Under the pieces are notes generated by a model, which saw only the letters and a program-made list of their open reading frames with translations, made no database searches and was not told the DNA's origin. This document shows, one piece after another, positions 33,531 to 46,130 of a DNA stretch of 64,000 nucleotides (its first letter is position 1; each line of letters begins with the position of its first letter). The position numbers were made by a program, and so were the translations under genes. Origin of the DNA: Arion vulgaris (Eukaryota > Mollusca > Gastropoda > Stylommatophora > Arionidae); the NCBI GenBank assembly GCA_020796225.1, contig CM036758.1:32209647-32273646 (forward strand), given 5' to 3'.

Positions 33531-34550
33531 AGTTTCTTGATGCAGGAAATGTGGATGATGCTCTGCAATCTGGTAGGTCTGAAGAAAAATGTCTATAAAT
33601 CCAAGACGGAATCCTGAAATGTCCAAGTAAGTCCTTACGGAAAATGTCTCAACAAATGAGCGTGTCAGTAAGCACGGTGTACACAATTCTTAAACACCAG
33701 TTACATTTTCATCCATACAGGATTTCTATCGTGTCTGAACTAAAAGAGAGAGACAATCAACCCAGAGTCGACTACAGCACATGGGTGCCAGAATCGATTC
33801 TGATGAAGCGATATTCTTCTCTGATGAGGCATGGCTTCATCTGTCTAGATACGTTAATAGCCAAAATAATCGTATTTGGGACAGCTGTAATTCTAATACA
33901 TTTCACGAAGCGCCTCTACACGATAAAAAAATCGGGATATGTGTACCGTAAGTAGAAAACGTTTAATTGGGCCAATATTTTTCAACAACAAATGCAGATC
34001 GGTACCGAACTGACCTTCTGGAATCTGTCTTGGAACAACTGAACGAGCGTGAAATTGAAGATGATGCAACTGCACACACAGCTACAGCATCACTGCATTT
34101 TTTGGAGGAAATTTTCGCAAATCGCATAATATGACGTGTAATTTGATCTGCTCGTTCTCCAGTCTAACTCCATTAGATTATTATTTATGGAATTCCTTGA
34201 AAGCAAATGTTTACAAAAATAATGTACAAACAATTGAGAACCTGAAAGAAGCAATCAGAATTAATATTCAAGAAATATCAACAGACACATTGCAAATGGT
34301 ATTTGACAATATGAAGAAACGTGTACATATATGTCTTGAAGCCCGTGGTGGATATTTTCAACATCTGTTCTAATAAAATAATTCATTGGTTCTTTCCAGT
34401 TTACCAAAAACAACAGTAGACCATAGCAGAAACTATTGTAACTAATTTCACTATTTTGTTTTTGCTAATTGTTTGATGACGTCACGTGCTTCATTTTTCA
34501 AGTTATTCTACATGTAAAGTGTAGTGAGACTAAAAACACCCTATACAAAA
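33530..34550 (+). pseudogene. Tc1/mariner-superfamily transposase relic
   Basis: Plus strand in broken frames: NKFLDAGNVDDALQSGR and MSQQMSVSVSTVYTILKHQL (helix-turn-helix DNA-binding part), a middle with stops, then TPLDYYLWNSLKANVYKNN and MKKRVHICLEARGGYFQHLF, the usual C-terminus of this transposase group. Near 34535 'acaccctata' looks like an outer terminal repeat. The left terminus is missing, replaced by SINE-B. Inactive. Confidence 0.8.
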
Positions 34551-34930
34551 GCGGAAGAATGTGCATTAATGTTTTGTTTACTCTTATGAATTGAAGTATT
34601 TTTCTAACGACTGTAGATTCTGTTTCGAGTGCTAAGTTAGAAAACCAAATTTTACACAGTTAAATGTGGTTGCCACATGCTCATGATGTCGCTGACAGAG
34701 TGTTAATTTGCATGTATCTTGTCTTGTAAAATTGCGGACAAATCTACGAATTTACAAAATTGTTTACGGACGCTCAGATTTACTTGTGAAATGAGGACAT
34801 GTACGCAAAAATGACAACGTATGGCAGCCCTAATCTTCAATCAATCAGATCATCAATCAGATCATCAATCAACTTCCAAATTTCAGTGTTATATCAATAA
34901 GTCAGCATTTTCACAGAAGGCGGAAAACTA
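34550..34930. other. Intergenic DNA without identifiable genes
   Basis: AT-rich. Only a short triplication of ATCAATCAGATC at 34848-34875 stands out. Confidence 0.6.
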
Positions 34931-35510
34931 GATAGAGAAATAGAGACAAGATGCTAAAAAAGCAAATGCAGTGAACTACCAGCTGGCACCATTACTACAA
35001 CACGCAAAGATCAAGATGGAAGTGAAAAGACAGATGATAAAAAGTATTTTCATACAAACACTTTGTTATCATTGCCAAACTTGGTCTCTTACAGCAACAC
35101 ACCACAAAAAGCTCACCACGTGTGAAATTAAATGCTTGAGGAAGGCAATGGGGTACCAGGAAAATAGACTACGAAACGAGGACATCAGAAAGGGCATAAC
35201 TTCATGCACCGAATACATCGAAAGACAACAAGTGTAGGGGTTTGGACATTTAATGAGAATGGATTACAACCAACCACCACTAACAGCATAAATAAAAAGA
35301 GATCAATGGAAGACCAAGGAAAAGATGGATAGACAATATCAAGACCACACTATATAAACATAGATATAACACAACAAGGGCGTCATCTGGCCCTAGAGCG
35401 CAAATTAAAGCTCACAACCCTACGTTTAACAAGAGTGGACAATCAATTCCATCTTCCACATGGGGATAGACAACAGCAATGCGGAATAAAGAAACAATCC
35501 CACAGACATC
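34930..35510 (+). mobile_element. LINE ORF2 C-terminal fragment
   Basis: Reads MEVKRQMIKSIFIQTLCYHC, then KLTTCEIKCLRKAMGYQENR and RNEDIRKG, then a broken RPRKRWIDNI. This is the CLRRxLGvtrxDRxRNEDIR region of CR1/RTE-like LINEs. Confidence 0.75.
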
Positions 35511-35589
35511 TTTGTCCATTTTTCATTTTTTCTTGACATTGTCAGTGTGTAACTTGTGACCAAATATTATCCGTTTTCAGCGCCTTCTT

Positions 35590-36235
35590 TGTCTACCTAT
35601 TATCACAAATCCCTCCCTTTACAATACCACCATCATCAAATAGCTTTTCCTGAGCAGAATTTTGCCACCTTCCATAATGGTCCATGCAATGCCACCTTCC
35701 GTAATGGTCATCTCCAGCCCTTCGTGTCTCTATATGTCCAAAATACTTCAATTTTCTCTTTCTTGTCTGTAACATCGGCCAGTTGTCTGATTTTTAATTC
35801 TTTCTGAATCGATCTATTTGTTCTCTTCTCTGTCCATGATATACAGAGGACTCTTCTGTAAAACGTATATTCAAAAGCACGTATATGTTTTTTCACTGTC
35901 TTGTTAAATGTCCATGTTTCACACCCATACGTTGCCAACGGGAGTATATCGAAATGGAAGTATACAACGGGAGTATACATGCTTTTAGTATTTGATCTTT
36001 GTTTTCCTATCAGTTCCAATCCATACTGTTTTTAGTTGTTTAATTTTTTGTAAGATCATGTTTGTTCTTCTTTTCATTTCATTCATCCAATATCCATCTG
36101 TTGTTAGCAGTGAACCGCAATAGTTAAAACTGTTAACATTTTCTATTTTCTCTCCGTTGAGAAAAATATCTTTTGTCATGTTCGTTTTATCGTCACTATT
36201 TTTGTTTTTGCCACATTTAGATATAGATTTGTTAG
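35590..36235 (-). mobile_element. LINE ORF2 C-terminal fragment
   Basis: Minus strand: FNYCGSLLTTDGYWMNEMKR, then LPLATYGCETWTFNKTVKKH and AFEYTFYRRVLCISWTEKRT, continuing to a GHIETRRAGD-like end. Same family as 13505-13800. Confidence 0.78.
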
Positions 36236-36680
36236 CCAGTGTGTTGCCGGTGCTCGCACGGGGAGCAAAGAATAGTACCTCTGCAACATACAAGGCATAT
36301 CGTAAGAGGTGACTGATCTAGGCCCTCTGGATGCTACCCTAGTAAATAAAAAGCGTCGCAGAAATCGGATATGCTGGCCTTTTTGTAGGTGCATAACTGG
36401 CGCAACGTAAAATAGCTCTTAGGCTCAGATCACATACAGATCACAAAAAGTGGTTTAACAAGTGGTCGATATGGAGCGTTCGAAGAAAAAGAAGAGATAT
36501 ATATATTGTGTTTTACAAATGTATACAATTCTCCAAAAAAGTATATTCGGTTCTCCTGGCTGATGCAACGGAGTTCGCGCTCTGTCGCTGAAATATTCAT
36601 GTATAGAATAGAGATTCGAGAACACATGGCCTCTATTCATCGAATTACAATGTTGATGGTCCAACCAATCAAGACAATTA
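36236..36680 (+). mobile_element. SINE-B followed by a SINE-C fragment
   Basis: 36236-36495: SINE-B with 'gggagcaaagaatagtacct', core CATATCGTAAGAGGTGACTG and tail GAAGAAAAAGAAG. 36545-36680: SINE-C 3' part ('ttcatgtatagaatagagat') ending GGTCCAACCAATCAAG. Confidence 0.75.
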
Positions 36681-36689
36681 CACATTAAT

Positions 36690-37770
36690 TCCATTGTTTT
36701 CAAAATCCATCTTGGACGGAAACGCGACCATGGCCAAGTTTGGACTGTTCTTTTGTTCCTCGCGTTAGCACGGCACATTTGTTGTTGTTTGCAATACCCC
36801 TAACCAACCTGGTGTTTTAACCTACTGGCTGACAGGTATCCACGCTTTGTTCTTTGAGCGCGACGGACAATATATCCCCATCTGGTAATCCTTGCTACGA
36901 CGCTACTGATTACGTCAATTGGTACAGGCTAAACGCTTTATTATCTATGATTGGTTACAATTAAACCCAGCACAGATTTGACAATTTCCCTTAAATTTAC
37001 CAGCTATCCATAAACGAACCACTTCGCATTTTGTTTGTCAACTTGTATGGATTACATATCGTGCTCTTCATCTCGACTTTCATTTGTGGATTTATTAGTA
37101 TTTTATCGTGAACATTCAACAGTGTCGCCAATTTTTAATTTATTATCATAGTTTAGAGAGAATTTTCTCAAAACTAGGAATAAGCTCTGGAACAATTAAT
37201 ATCTAAAATTAGTTGAGCTACTTATCCTGTATGTAGTATACACGCGCTAAAAGTACAATTTTACGCGGTTTTTCTGGAATAATATTTGTGACGGAGTAAG
37301 TTCTCACATCAGTGTAAGCTCCAAAACATTTTATATATCAAATCGTGTTGAGCTGAGAAGCATATTTTATCAATTCATCTGCTGTGTTCTACAAAGAATT
37401 CTACACAAATAGGAACAAATACATCTTGTGGATAACTGTTGTCTATTAATGTTGTTTCGTGAGGTGAGAAGATCGGAAAATTGGTTCCTCTTAGAACAGT
37501 TTGTCCGAACTAAAGCTGACTGTCCGGAGTAAACTCAGTGCATGACCAGAGATTGCTGAATTAGAAGAGCGGGTTGTCAAGTGACTTATCCTACTGCAGA
37601 TCCAGATTTTCATATGATTATTTTCTCATATTCACAAGTCCTGTTTCAAATATCAGTACCATGAGTGAAGGAGGTTGGTCTGTGCACCAGGTCCAGATTG
37701 TGAAGTCATTACTATTATCTTTACTGCATCACTCAGAGATGAAAGAAAGTAGGTTTCTCTTTAGAGCTTA
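36690..37770. other. Intergenic DNA, mostly unassigned
   Basis: 37500-37570 is a short LINE 3' end ('gcatgaccagagattgctga'). 37655-37770 has an open stretch starting MSEGGWSVHQVQIVKSLL that I do not recognise and for which no splice partner is visible. The rest holds nothing identifiable. Confidence 0.5.
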
Positions 37771-39003
37771 ATTTTTTACTATTTCTTATGTAGGTTTTTA
37801 CTTTAGAGTTTCTTTATTATTTCTTTTATGAGGATTTTTACTTTTAGACTTCATTTCTTTTACTTATTTCTTATGTAGATTTCTTACTCTTTAGGCTATT
37901 ATCTTTACTTATTTTTTGTAGGATTTTTACTTTTTTAGAGCGTAATTTCTTTTATGTAGGATTCTTACTTTTGTGGGTACTTTTAGTAGGTTTCTTACTT
38001 TTTAGAGCTTAATTTCTTTTACTTATTTCTTTTAGTAATTTTACTTTGAGCTTAATTTCTTACTTTTTAGAGCTTCTATGTAGGATATCTTACTTTACAT
38101 TTCTTTTATGTAGGATTTCTTACTTTTTTTAGAGCGTAATTTCTTTTACTTATTTCTTTTTGTAGGATTTTTACTTTTTTAGACGTAATTTCTTTTATGT
38201 AGGATTTCTTACTTCTTGTAGAGCGTAATTTCTTTTATGTAGGATTTATTACTTCTTTTAGAGCTTAATTTCTTTTATGTAGGATTTCTTACTTTTTTTA
38301 GAGCTTAATTTCTTTTACTTATTTCTTTTACGTAGAATTTCTTACTTCTTTTAGAGCTTAATTTCTTACTTTTTTAGAGCTTCTTTTATGTAGGATATCT
38401 TACTTTTTAGAGCTACATTTCTTTTATGTAGGATTTCTTACTTTTTTAGAGCTAATTTCTTTACTTATTTTTTTTGTAGGATTTTTACTTTTTTAGAGCG
38501 TAATTTCTTTTATGTAGATTTCTTACTTCTTAGAGCGTAATTTCTTTTATGTAGGATTTATTACTTTTTTAGAGCTTAATTTCTTTTATGTAGGATTTCT
38601 TACTTTTTTTAGAGCTTAATTTCTTTACTTACTTTAGAGCTAATTCTTCTTCTTTAGAGACTAATTTCTTCTTCGTTAGAGTTAATTTCTTACTTTTTAG
38701 AGCTTCTTTATGTAGGATATCTTACTTTTAAGAGCTTAATTTCTTTTATGTAGGATTTCTTCCTTTTTTTAGAGCGTAATTTCTTTTACTTATTTCTTTT
38801 TGTAGGATTTTTACTTTTTTAGAGCGTAATTTCTTTTATGTAGGATTTCTTACTTCTTGTAGAGCGTAATTTCTTTTATGTAGGATTTATTACTTCTTTT
38901 AGAGCTTAATTTCTTTTATGTAGGATATCTTACTTTTTTAAGAGCGTAATTTCTTTTATGTAGGATTTCTTACCTTTTTTTAGAGCGTAATTTCTTTTAC
39001 TTA
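37750..39003 (+). repeat. AT-rich minisatellite, about 37-40 bp unit
   Basis: About 1.25 kb of TTTCTTTTATGTAGGATTTC plus TTACTTTTTTAGAGCGTAA variants. Higher-order similarity: about 38100-38290 resembles 38730-38920. Confidence 0.95.
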
Positions 39004-39039
39004 TGAGCATACGGGTTTTGCGCAATGAGAGAGCGGGCA

Positions 39040-39290
39040 GACATAAACAGCATCGATTGTTCGGGAGTTGAAGCAAGGAATAGTAACACTGCGACCTACG
39101 AGGCATGTTGTAATAGGCAACTGTTGTAGGGCCTAGGAAGCTACCTAATAAATACAAAAAACATCGCATAAATCGGATGGACTACTTGTAGTCACATAAA
39201 GTACAATTGTTCTTAGGCTCAGATCACATACAAATCACACAGAGTGGTTTACAAGTGGTCGATATGGAGAGTTCGAAGAAGAAGAGATGT
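39040..39290 (+). mobile_element. SINE-B, diverged
   Basis: 'gtagggcctaggaagctacc', 'gctcagatcacatacaaatc', CGATATGGAGAGTTCGAAGA tail. The core is damaged (CATGTTGTAATAGGCAACTG). Confidence 0.75.
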
Positions 39291-39417
39291 TGAAATGGAT
39301 AACGGGGATGTTCTTTGGCCTCTTCGCAACTGCCTGTTCGATAAACATCTAATAAAAGAATTTAGCTAGCTTCATCGTTAAGGCACCCAAACATCTTATA
39401 ATAATTCCTCTCGTACC

Positions 39418-39700
39418 GTTATACGTTACATAGGGCCTGCAAGTAATTTCTCCATACCGCTCTATCCTGGGAAACTCGCTCAATCTCCTCTATGGAACTG
39501 AGACCGATATTTCCTGCCTCTCTCAGCAAAGTTCGTTTCAGGGTCTCCTTAGGTCGACCTCTCTTTCTTGAACCCTTTGCATCCCACTTCAATTCCTGCT
39601 TTGATATTCGTTGATCATTTCTCCTCAAGGTGTGCCCAACATATCTCCATCTTCTCTTTCTTATAACAGTTGTCACTAGTGGTTGACCCAAACATCTTAC
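39418..39700 (-). mobile_element. LINE ORF2 C-terminus
   Basis: Open for 90 codons on the minus strand: VIRKRRWRYVGHTLRRNDQR, KRGRPKETLKRTLLREAGNI and RAVWRNYLQALCNV. Related pieces at 3690-3885, 29440-29510 and 45070-45250. Confidence 0.8.
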
Positions 39701-39739
39701 TGACAGCTAAACAACAGATAATGAACAACATGTATGCCT

Positions 39740-40135
39740 ACTCTGTGTTGTCAGAGCCAAACGTAAACAATGAGCAAAGCACAGACACAACAAATGGGAA
39801 ATGTAATGCCTGCAGAAAGTTACCAACCACACCAGTAAAGACAGAGTGATCGGCATAAGACAGAAAGTTGGGAATGAACCTTGCGTGAATTACATCGAGT
39901 AAGAAAGAATGACGTGGTTCGGCCACATAATAAGAATGCAAACAAACTCCACATATACATAATCCATGTATACATAATCCTTTATAACAGAACATCAGGA
40001 AAGAATGGAAGAGGAAAACAACGAAAAAGATGGACTGATGATATAGCAGAATCCTGTCCTATTGGTTCTGGTATCACAAAAAAATAAGAATTGTTCTGGA
40101 GTGAAAAAGCGTTCCACGGCTTAGACTGTAATCTT
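39740..40135 (+). mobile_element. LINE fragment
   Basis: Plus strand in broken frames: MTWFGHIIRMQTNS, then YNRTSGKNGRGKQRKRWTDD. 40140-40400 holds nothing identifiable. 40400-40530 is a highly diverged SINE-A-like piece. Confidence 0.6.
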
Positions 40136-40559
40136 CTACATAACAACCAAGACAAAGATCGAATTGAGTGGAAATTTGTGTTTTCATTTTGACCCCATGA
40201 AAAGACATTCCATGAATCTGTTAAATATTGTCCCAATATGTCTCTCCACAGATGTTCCAAATAAAAATTGTTTACTTCTGTCTATGGATGGTGTTTACAT
40301 TATGTATAAAAAATGGCAGGTGTTTTGCAACCTGGCATATTGTTACTACTGTCCTGGTCATGTTGTGTTTAATTTAAATTTCACGTTTTCTGAATGTTTA
40401 TTGTTTTTTTTGTATTCATTCTTATCAGCAACGCTAACCACTCTTTGTGGTTTGCTTCAAGAACATGAGTACGTTGCGTGTAGGATAGGCACATTCGAAT
40501 TTCTACCAAACAGATTAAGTCCTTTTTAGCGCTAATCCCAGATCATATAATCATCATCA

Positions 40560-41065
40560 TCACATAGCTTGTCAAATGCATAAAATTGCCACCCTGACAG
40601 TCCTTCTGAATTTCTCTCTCTCATAGACCAGATGTCCCACCTCTGCAACATTCATGATCAAACCACCAGTTACATCATACATCCACCTTCTCCGTGGTCT
40701 TGCTTATTGCTGAAATGCCTCCCTTCATAGTGGTCTCTCACTTCTTCTTCGAACGCTCCAAATCGACCACTTGTTAACTACTCTGTGTAATTTGTATTTT
40801 ATCTTAACCTAAGAGCGATTGTGCCAGTTATGCGCCTACAAGTAGGCCAGCACAGCCGATTTCTGCACTGCTTTTTTTACTAGGGTAGCTTCCATAGGTC
40901 CTATATAAGTCGCTTTTTACGACATACTCTGGAGATCGCAGTGTACTATTCTTTGCTTCTCTTGTGGGCCCCGACACCACACGGGTGTGGTCTCGTCCAA
41001 CCCTCCGTGTCTCTTTTTATATCGAAAATACTTCAATTTTCTTATTTGTAGCATCAGCGAGTTTT
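40560..41065 (-). mobile_element. LINE 3' end split by a SINE-B with 8-bp TSD
   Basis: LINE pieces 40560-40737 and 40995-41065 belong to the 13505-13800 family. SINE-B (minus) at 40738-40986 is flanked by GTGGTCTC at 40730-40737 and 40987-40994. Confidence 0.82.
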
Positions 41066-41219
41066 CGCAGCTTATATGTTCAATTTGTTTTTAGTTAATT
41101 TCTTTTTATTAGCAACAACCCAGTAACGGGAGGAAGGAGGAGGGCATACGACTCTATTTTAGAACCACTGACCTGACCATGCTGAAATTACTGTAAATCG
41201 TGGCGGAAATAGACACACT

Positions 41220-41730
41220 CTGTCTATTCTATTCTCTAATCCTGTTTTGCCTATCAGCGTCAGGTCGAAAAAGGAGTCTCTCTATGCGCCTTGTCTTTCT
41301 TTTCTCCAGTCCTATTTTGCCTCACAGCTTCAGGATAAGAAGATATTTCTAGAACGGGTTTTTGTGTGCGGTTCATAAAGTGTCTTTCTTCGTCTCTGTT
41401 ATCTCTGAGTCCACCATTTTGCTTTGTATCCACTATATTGGAGTAACATTGTTCTTTGTGGCACACTGTCTGTTGGTAATCTGCTTATGTGGCTGGACCA
41501 TTTAATTTGTTGTTCGAAGTTCAGTAGTGATGTTGTACCCACTTTTTCCTGATGTCTTCATTTCTAAACCGGTCTCGTCTTGTTACTCCCAGCATTCTGC
41601 GAAGACACTTCATCTCTGTCGTGACTAGTTTTCTTCTGCCATTAATATCAAGTCCAGGTTTGACACTGATATCATAATGTTGGAGAAAGATTGTGTTGAA
41701 CAAAGCTCTTTTGTATTCATGGTGATATGT
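41220..41730 (-). mobile_element. LINE, family E, fullest copy
   Basis: Minus strand 41521-41703: FLQHYDISVKPGLDINGRRK, then EMKCLRRMLGVTRRDRFRNE and DIRKKW. This identifies family E as the C-terminus of a CR1/RTE-like LINE. Confidence 0.75.
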
Positions 41731-42280
41731 TCACATTTTAAAATTGGCGTCATTTGTCCTAGTTTTTGATTTGCTTTGTTGCATTTATGTTTGTTTTTGT
41801 TAGTTATTCTTCCATTTGCTGAATAAATGCTCCCTAGAAATGTAGTCTTTGACTTGTTTTAATGGGCGTTTGTCGATGGAAATATCTCAGGATAAAATAC
41901 AATGAACAAAAAAGTATACCACACAGACATGCTAAGAGATGACTGTGTGATCATAATCGCCAGTCCACTTTTTTACAAGAAGTACAGGATAATAATCATT
42001 GGAAGTAGAAACAGAACCATAACGGACATAAAACAACTTTATTCAATTGGCAAATAAGAAATAAAACTAAACTGATGAATTGAATCACGGATATGGAATT
42101 AGAGATTTGCATACTTAAAAAAGGGAAAGGAAGAGAATAAACACCGGAATTCATCCAGTGAATGAAGAGGCAGCAGTTTCATTTTATTTGCAAAAACGAA
42201 TGACTTCTGCAGTCAGTAGCCAGATAATATAGGAAGCATATGTCATTAGTCGTAATATTACAAAAAAAAGTTATTTGTTT
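41730..42280. other. Intergenic DNA without identifiable elements
   Basis: No gene, repeat family or motif recognised. Confidence 0.5.
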
Positions 42281-42960
42281 AGTTACTTAACACAAATATG
42301 TCCCTTTTTAAAATATAGGACCACAAATTAAGAGTGCTCCGGTCACGTGATGAAACAACCAATCGCTGGATAGTACGTAAAGTTTCATTTCTACTTTCGT
42401 AAAATACAGTAAAGCTAAACATCACTGCAACGCAGCAGTTATAAACATGTGATGGATGTAAATTTACCACCATTTTGATCATAGTTTCGATTCTATTTGG
42501 ACTAAGAGTTTTATTACGATCTAAATTTGTGCTGTGAAAACGCTGTGATCACTTTCACGAAAGTGAAACTTTCAAACAGTCTCAAAATATGTCAGAAAGC
42601 CATCTTTGTACACCATGTGACTACAATTGACCAATGAGCATCTTTAGTTTTGAACTGGCTGTATCATCCTTCCAGCCGGACGGTTGCTTCTAGTGATCAA
42701 ATCTATCGTGAATGCATTTCATGACAATCTGACGAATGCTATGGACCCAAAGAGCCATCCGGCGCTACCAGGGTACCAGCAAACCGTCCAAAGCCTTAAA
42801 AAAGGGTATTTTGTAATTATTTTTGTATGATGTTGACTGTGTGATGAGTAACTTAATCACAAACATGTCGTTCTTGCAATGTCTGCTAACATCTCTCCGC
42901 CATGGTGACTCGTCATGACGCATATAAAACTATTGGTTTTACTCGAAATTCGACGAGTTA
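42280..42960 (+). promoter_or_regulatory. Candidate BET promoter region
   Basis: Repeat-free DNA about 2 kb upstream of the first coding BET exon. It has TCACGTGA (E-box/CLEAR-like) at 42343-42350, CCAAT at 42359-42363 and 42631-42635, and GAAAGTGAAACT (perfect ISRE/IRF-like match) at 42559-42570. A possible 5' exon with a short ORF starts at 42741 (MDPKSHPALPGYQQTVQSL). Linking this region to the BET gene is inference. Confidence 0.35.
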
Positions 42961-44640
42961 ATTCATACGGTATGTATCTCATAATCCACATTGAAGTGTG
43001 ACGTATTTTTTAGAAGTATTGTAAAGTACACCAGTCATGAAGATCTGGGGGAAAATCCAGTAAGAAATCTTGAATATAGGCTGTGAAGACCACAAAGCGC
43101 CAACAAAATGGCCACACACTGAACATCTCACACATTTTGTATAGTTGCACACTAGATTTAAGTGAAACGTCGATTTTTTGAGTGACCTATATGTTTTAAA
43201 AATTGCGGGAGAACGTGGGGAAAGAAAGTGCAATGTCAGTGTAAAAGAATTTGTGTGATGCTGTACTGTTTTGAATTTGCACGAATATTGAAAAAACGTT
43301 GGTTGCCTTCCTGAATATTATTAAACTTCTATTCACTGTCATTTATAATGTATAATTCAATAGTCAGCTAACACTCTTTTTCGTCTCTTCCTGAACAATA
43401 CACCAAACTACTGCTTACTGAGAAAGTGAAATTTTAATATCTGTGGGTTGCTGCTTTTAACAATGGGTCCGAGATGCTAATATGACTCCAGTAAGCACAT
43501 GGATGTACTAAAGACTTTAAAAAGCAACAAACTGGGGCTTTGACTTCAGACATTTGTTTTTTTCACACACAATAACTAGTAACTACAACTTGTCTGTCAA
43601 GAAGCATGTTTGTATTGTCAGTCAAGATCAATATACTATAACTTATAAGTTACTTGTCACAACCGACATCCTTGTAGTTCCCCTTGTCACAAGTTATTAC
43701 TAGTTTATAGTACAGGTTACTTTAAAGTGGTGGGGAACTTGTCTATCTGTATCTCAATGATTTGGAAAACTTTGCTCTTGGTATAAACGTCCATGACTGA
43801 CAGCAGTGACAGATTGAAGGTTAGAGGGTAGACACAATGTTGACTTCCTGGTTCTCTAGGTTGGGGTTTTGGGAAAGGGACTGAGCCAATATCAGAAAGA
43901 GTGTTATGGGAGCATAAGATCCTCATTTTTTTAAAATGAGGTAATTTAGGAAGCAGCAATGTACAGGGAGTGTTACTGTGTAGAGTAGCAAGCGCTGAAA
44001 AATGACCCACATCATCGACACAAGTGAAATTTTACAAATGTTCAGAAGAATCCTGCACATTTTCTGAACAAATATGATGGTAAATTATCTATCCAGTGAT
44101 ATGAGTTTGAAATTACATGCACAAGTTGAACTAGATAGATGCCTGAGGGGCAGAATGAGGAGCGTGTTTAACCAACGAGCCCTTAGAACCATCAGTATAC
44201 ATACCTGTCAACATCTGCTGGGGGAGACTTAAGAACCTGTGGCTCTGCCGTAGTGCTAGGACATCAGTTCAGGAACTAATAACCAGACAACTCAATTTCA
44301 CTGTTAAGTTTCACATCAGTTCAGGAACTAATAACCAGACAACTCAATTTCACTATCAAGTTTCACAGACTTCCTGTAAGAATGAATTACTTCACTATCA
44401 ATCACAATTAAAAATACTTGGTTATTGGTTACTGAACTGATGTAACAGAACTCCGGGCAGACTCATAGGTGCACAGTCTATCCTAGCAGATATCGAAGGG
44501 TATGCATACTCATGATACTGATGGTTCCTGTGGGTCACTAGTTAATCACTTCTCTATCTGCTTCTCAAGCATACGTCTACTTTTCAAGCATCTGCACTTT
44601 TACAACTGTAATTCCAAACTTCTTATATTGCTGGATTGAT
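42961..44640. other. Intergenic DNA; direct and inverted repeat at 44257-44445
   Basis: Mostly unassigned. ACATCAGTTCAGGAACTAAT occurs twice in direct orientation (from about 44260 and 44313) and once inverted near 44422-44445 as 'ggttattggttactgaac', which could form a hairpin. Confidence 0.6.
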
Positions 44641-44870
44641 TCAGCAGATCATCAAGATACCAAATAACATCCTCTTTATCCTTTTGAAACTTGCCATCAT
44701 TGGTTGTTTTCAAAGCTGGCTTGTCTGCTCTCTTGTTGCTGTGAATATCTGCATGTCCAGGACAGTAGATAAAAGAATTGCAATTAATAAATGGATGATA
44801 GAAAATGTCCTTTCTATGGACGGAGAAAGTTTAACATTTGCATAAGCAAAAGTGACCTTGATGAGCTCAG
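44640..44870 (-). mobile_element. LINE RNase H fragment
   Basis: Minus strand gives FYCPGHADIHSN-like then RADKPALKT in shifted frames, a decayed RNase H loop. Ends just before the first BET coding exon. Confidence 0.5.
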
Positions 44871-44903
44871 TATTAATAAGTTTTTTCTTCCACCTATCTT
44901 CTA

Positions 44904-44962
44904 GTTTCAACGACTCAAAGATGACAGAACAAGGTTCCAGTATAACTGCAAATGCTGCTGAT
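44904..44962 (+). CDS. BRD2/3/4: BET exon 1: first coding exon
   Basis: Acceptor-like CTTCTAG at 44897-44903, 17 nt of 5' UTR, then ATG at 44921 and 14 codons (MTEQGSSITANAAD) ending at a strong donor GAT|GTAAGT. It joins exon 2 in phase 0. It was found from splice logic, since it is too short for ordinary ORF finding; the absence of any other upstream start supports it. Confidence 0.75.
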
Positions 44963-45347
44963 GTAAGTATAGTTGTAACTATAGTTTTTGCTGTGGGTAC
45001 CTCCAAAGATAATTAAAATGAATTTTGCACTCAAGTTAAATTGTACTACAATCGTTCCATTATTATATCCCTGTCATACCGATATACGCTGCATAGAACC
45101 TGCAAGCAATTTCTCCATATCTCTTCTCTCTCCTGGGCAATCTCTTCTATGGAATTGAGGCTTCCCTATGACTTTTTCTTTCTTGAATATTTACCTCCCA
45201 CTTTCAGTGTCTTCTTTGTGATTCTTTCCATCATTTCGTTTGCTTGAAATGTGTCTATATATTCAATGTTGTCTCTTGTATGAACTTCACTGTCTTTTGT
45301 AGCTCACACAGAGGTCCGTTTAGTTTTCTGTCGAGTGTTGCTTCGTT

Positions 45348-45698
45348 AGGCCAGTGAGTGGGGACTCCTAGAGTAGCTTGATAGTAGCTCGCCTGCTAGC
45401 TGAGACGCCATAGCTCGGGTTCGAACCTACTGTCCGGCATTTGTTCAGTCCCCTGGTCTTACTCAGGACGATAACGTGAGTACCTTCTGAGTCGGAGAAA
45501 ATCTGCCTGTATGGCGAGGAATACTAATTACGAGTACATTGAGCACACGGCTGCCAGTGTAAAGTAATTTACAATGTGCACGCTGCTGCCATTGTAAGAA
45601 ATTGGAAAACGGATTTTCACGCAAAAATCAGTTTCAGAGATGAAACTTCGTCTCGCAGAGTTGAAAGCGGACGAAAGAAAAAAAAAAGGCCAGTGAGT
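45348..45698 (+). mobile_element. SINE-F, tRNA-headed, poly(A) tail, 12-bp TSD
   Basis: TSD AGGCCAGTGAGT at 45348-45359 and 45687-45698. The head has GATAGTAGCTCGCCTGCTAG and a perfect box B GGTTCGAACC. The body ends 'gttgaaagcggacgaaag' and A(11). The paralogous LINE copy at 48290-48440 has the empty site. Confidence 0.95.
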
Positions 45699-45862
45699 TT
45701 GCCTCAGTGTATCATATTCGGGGCAGTCTTGAAGTATGTGCTCTGCAGTCTGGGTTGCCTGTACACATGGCTGCGGAGCCGATTGTGTCCTGTTCTAAGG
45801 CGCAGAATGACAACTTGTTCCAATCTGTTCATATTATAGTAATCGCTTGTGTTGGCGTTTGT

Positions 45863-46130
45863 GGCTTTCTCATTCTCTTCTTCTTGCATTCGTTCTTTAC
45901 GACCTAATTTTAATTGTGATATGTTTGATCTTTGCCAAGAACTTGTATACTTTGCACATTGGTTTGGTAGACCCCTAAACGCATAAGACTTCTACACGTT
46001 TAGGACACATGCATCTGATTTCAACCAAACCTCCTTAATCGCCTCTTAAGACATGTGTGACAGGTAACAGTGGTTCCATTCTTTACACCCCAAATTTGGG
46101 CCCCGGTAACCACTCGTGGGCTTTCTCATT
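45863..46130 (-). mobile_element. SINE-A with 12-bp TSD
   Basis: TSD GGCTTTCTCATT at 45863-45874 and 46119-46130. It splits the LINE reading frame. Confidence 0.94.

Noticed and set aside
36455..36778. 107-codon minus-strand ORF as a gene
   Set aside because: Runs over SINE-B and SINE-C fragments in the antisense direction; no recognisable domain.
37574..37771. Possible isolated coding exon (MSEGGWSVHQVQ...)
   Set aside because: No homology that I recognise, no clear splice partners, and it merges into a minisatellite. Kept only as a note in the feature list.
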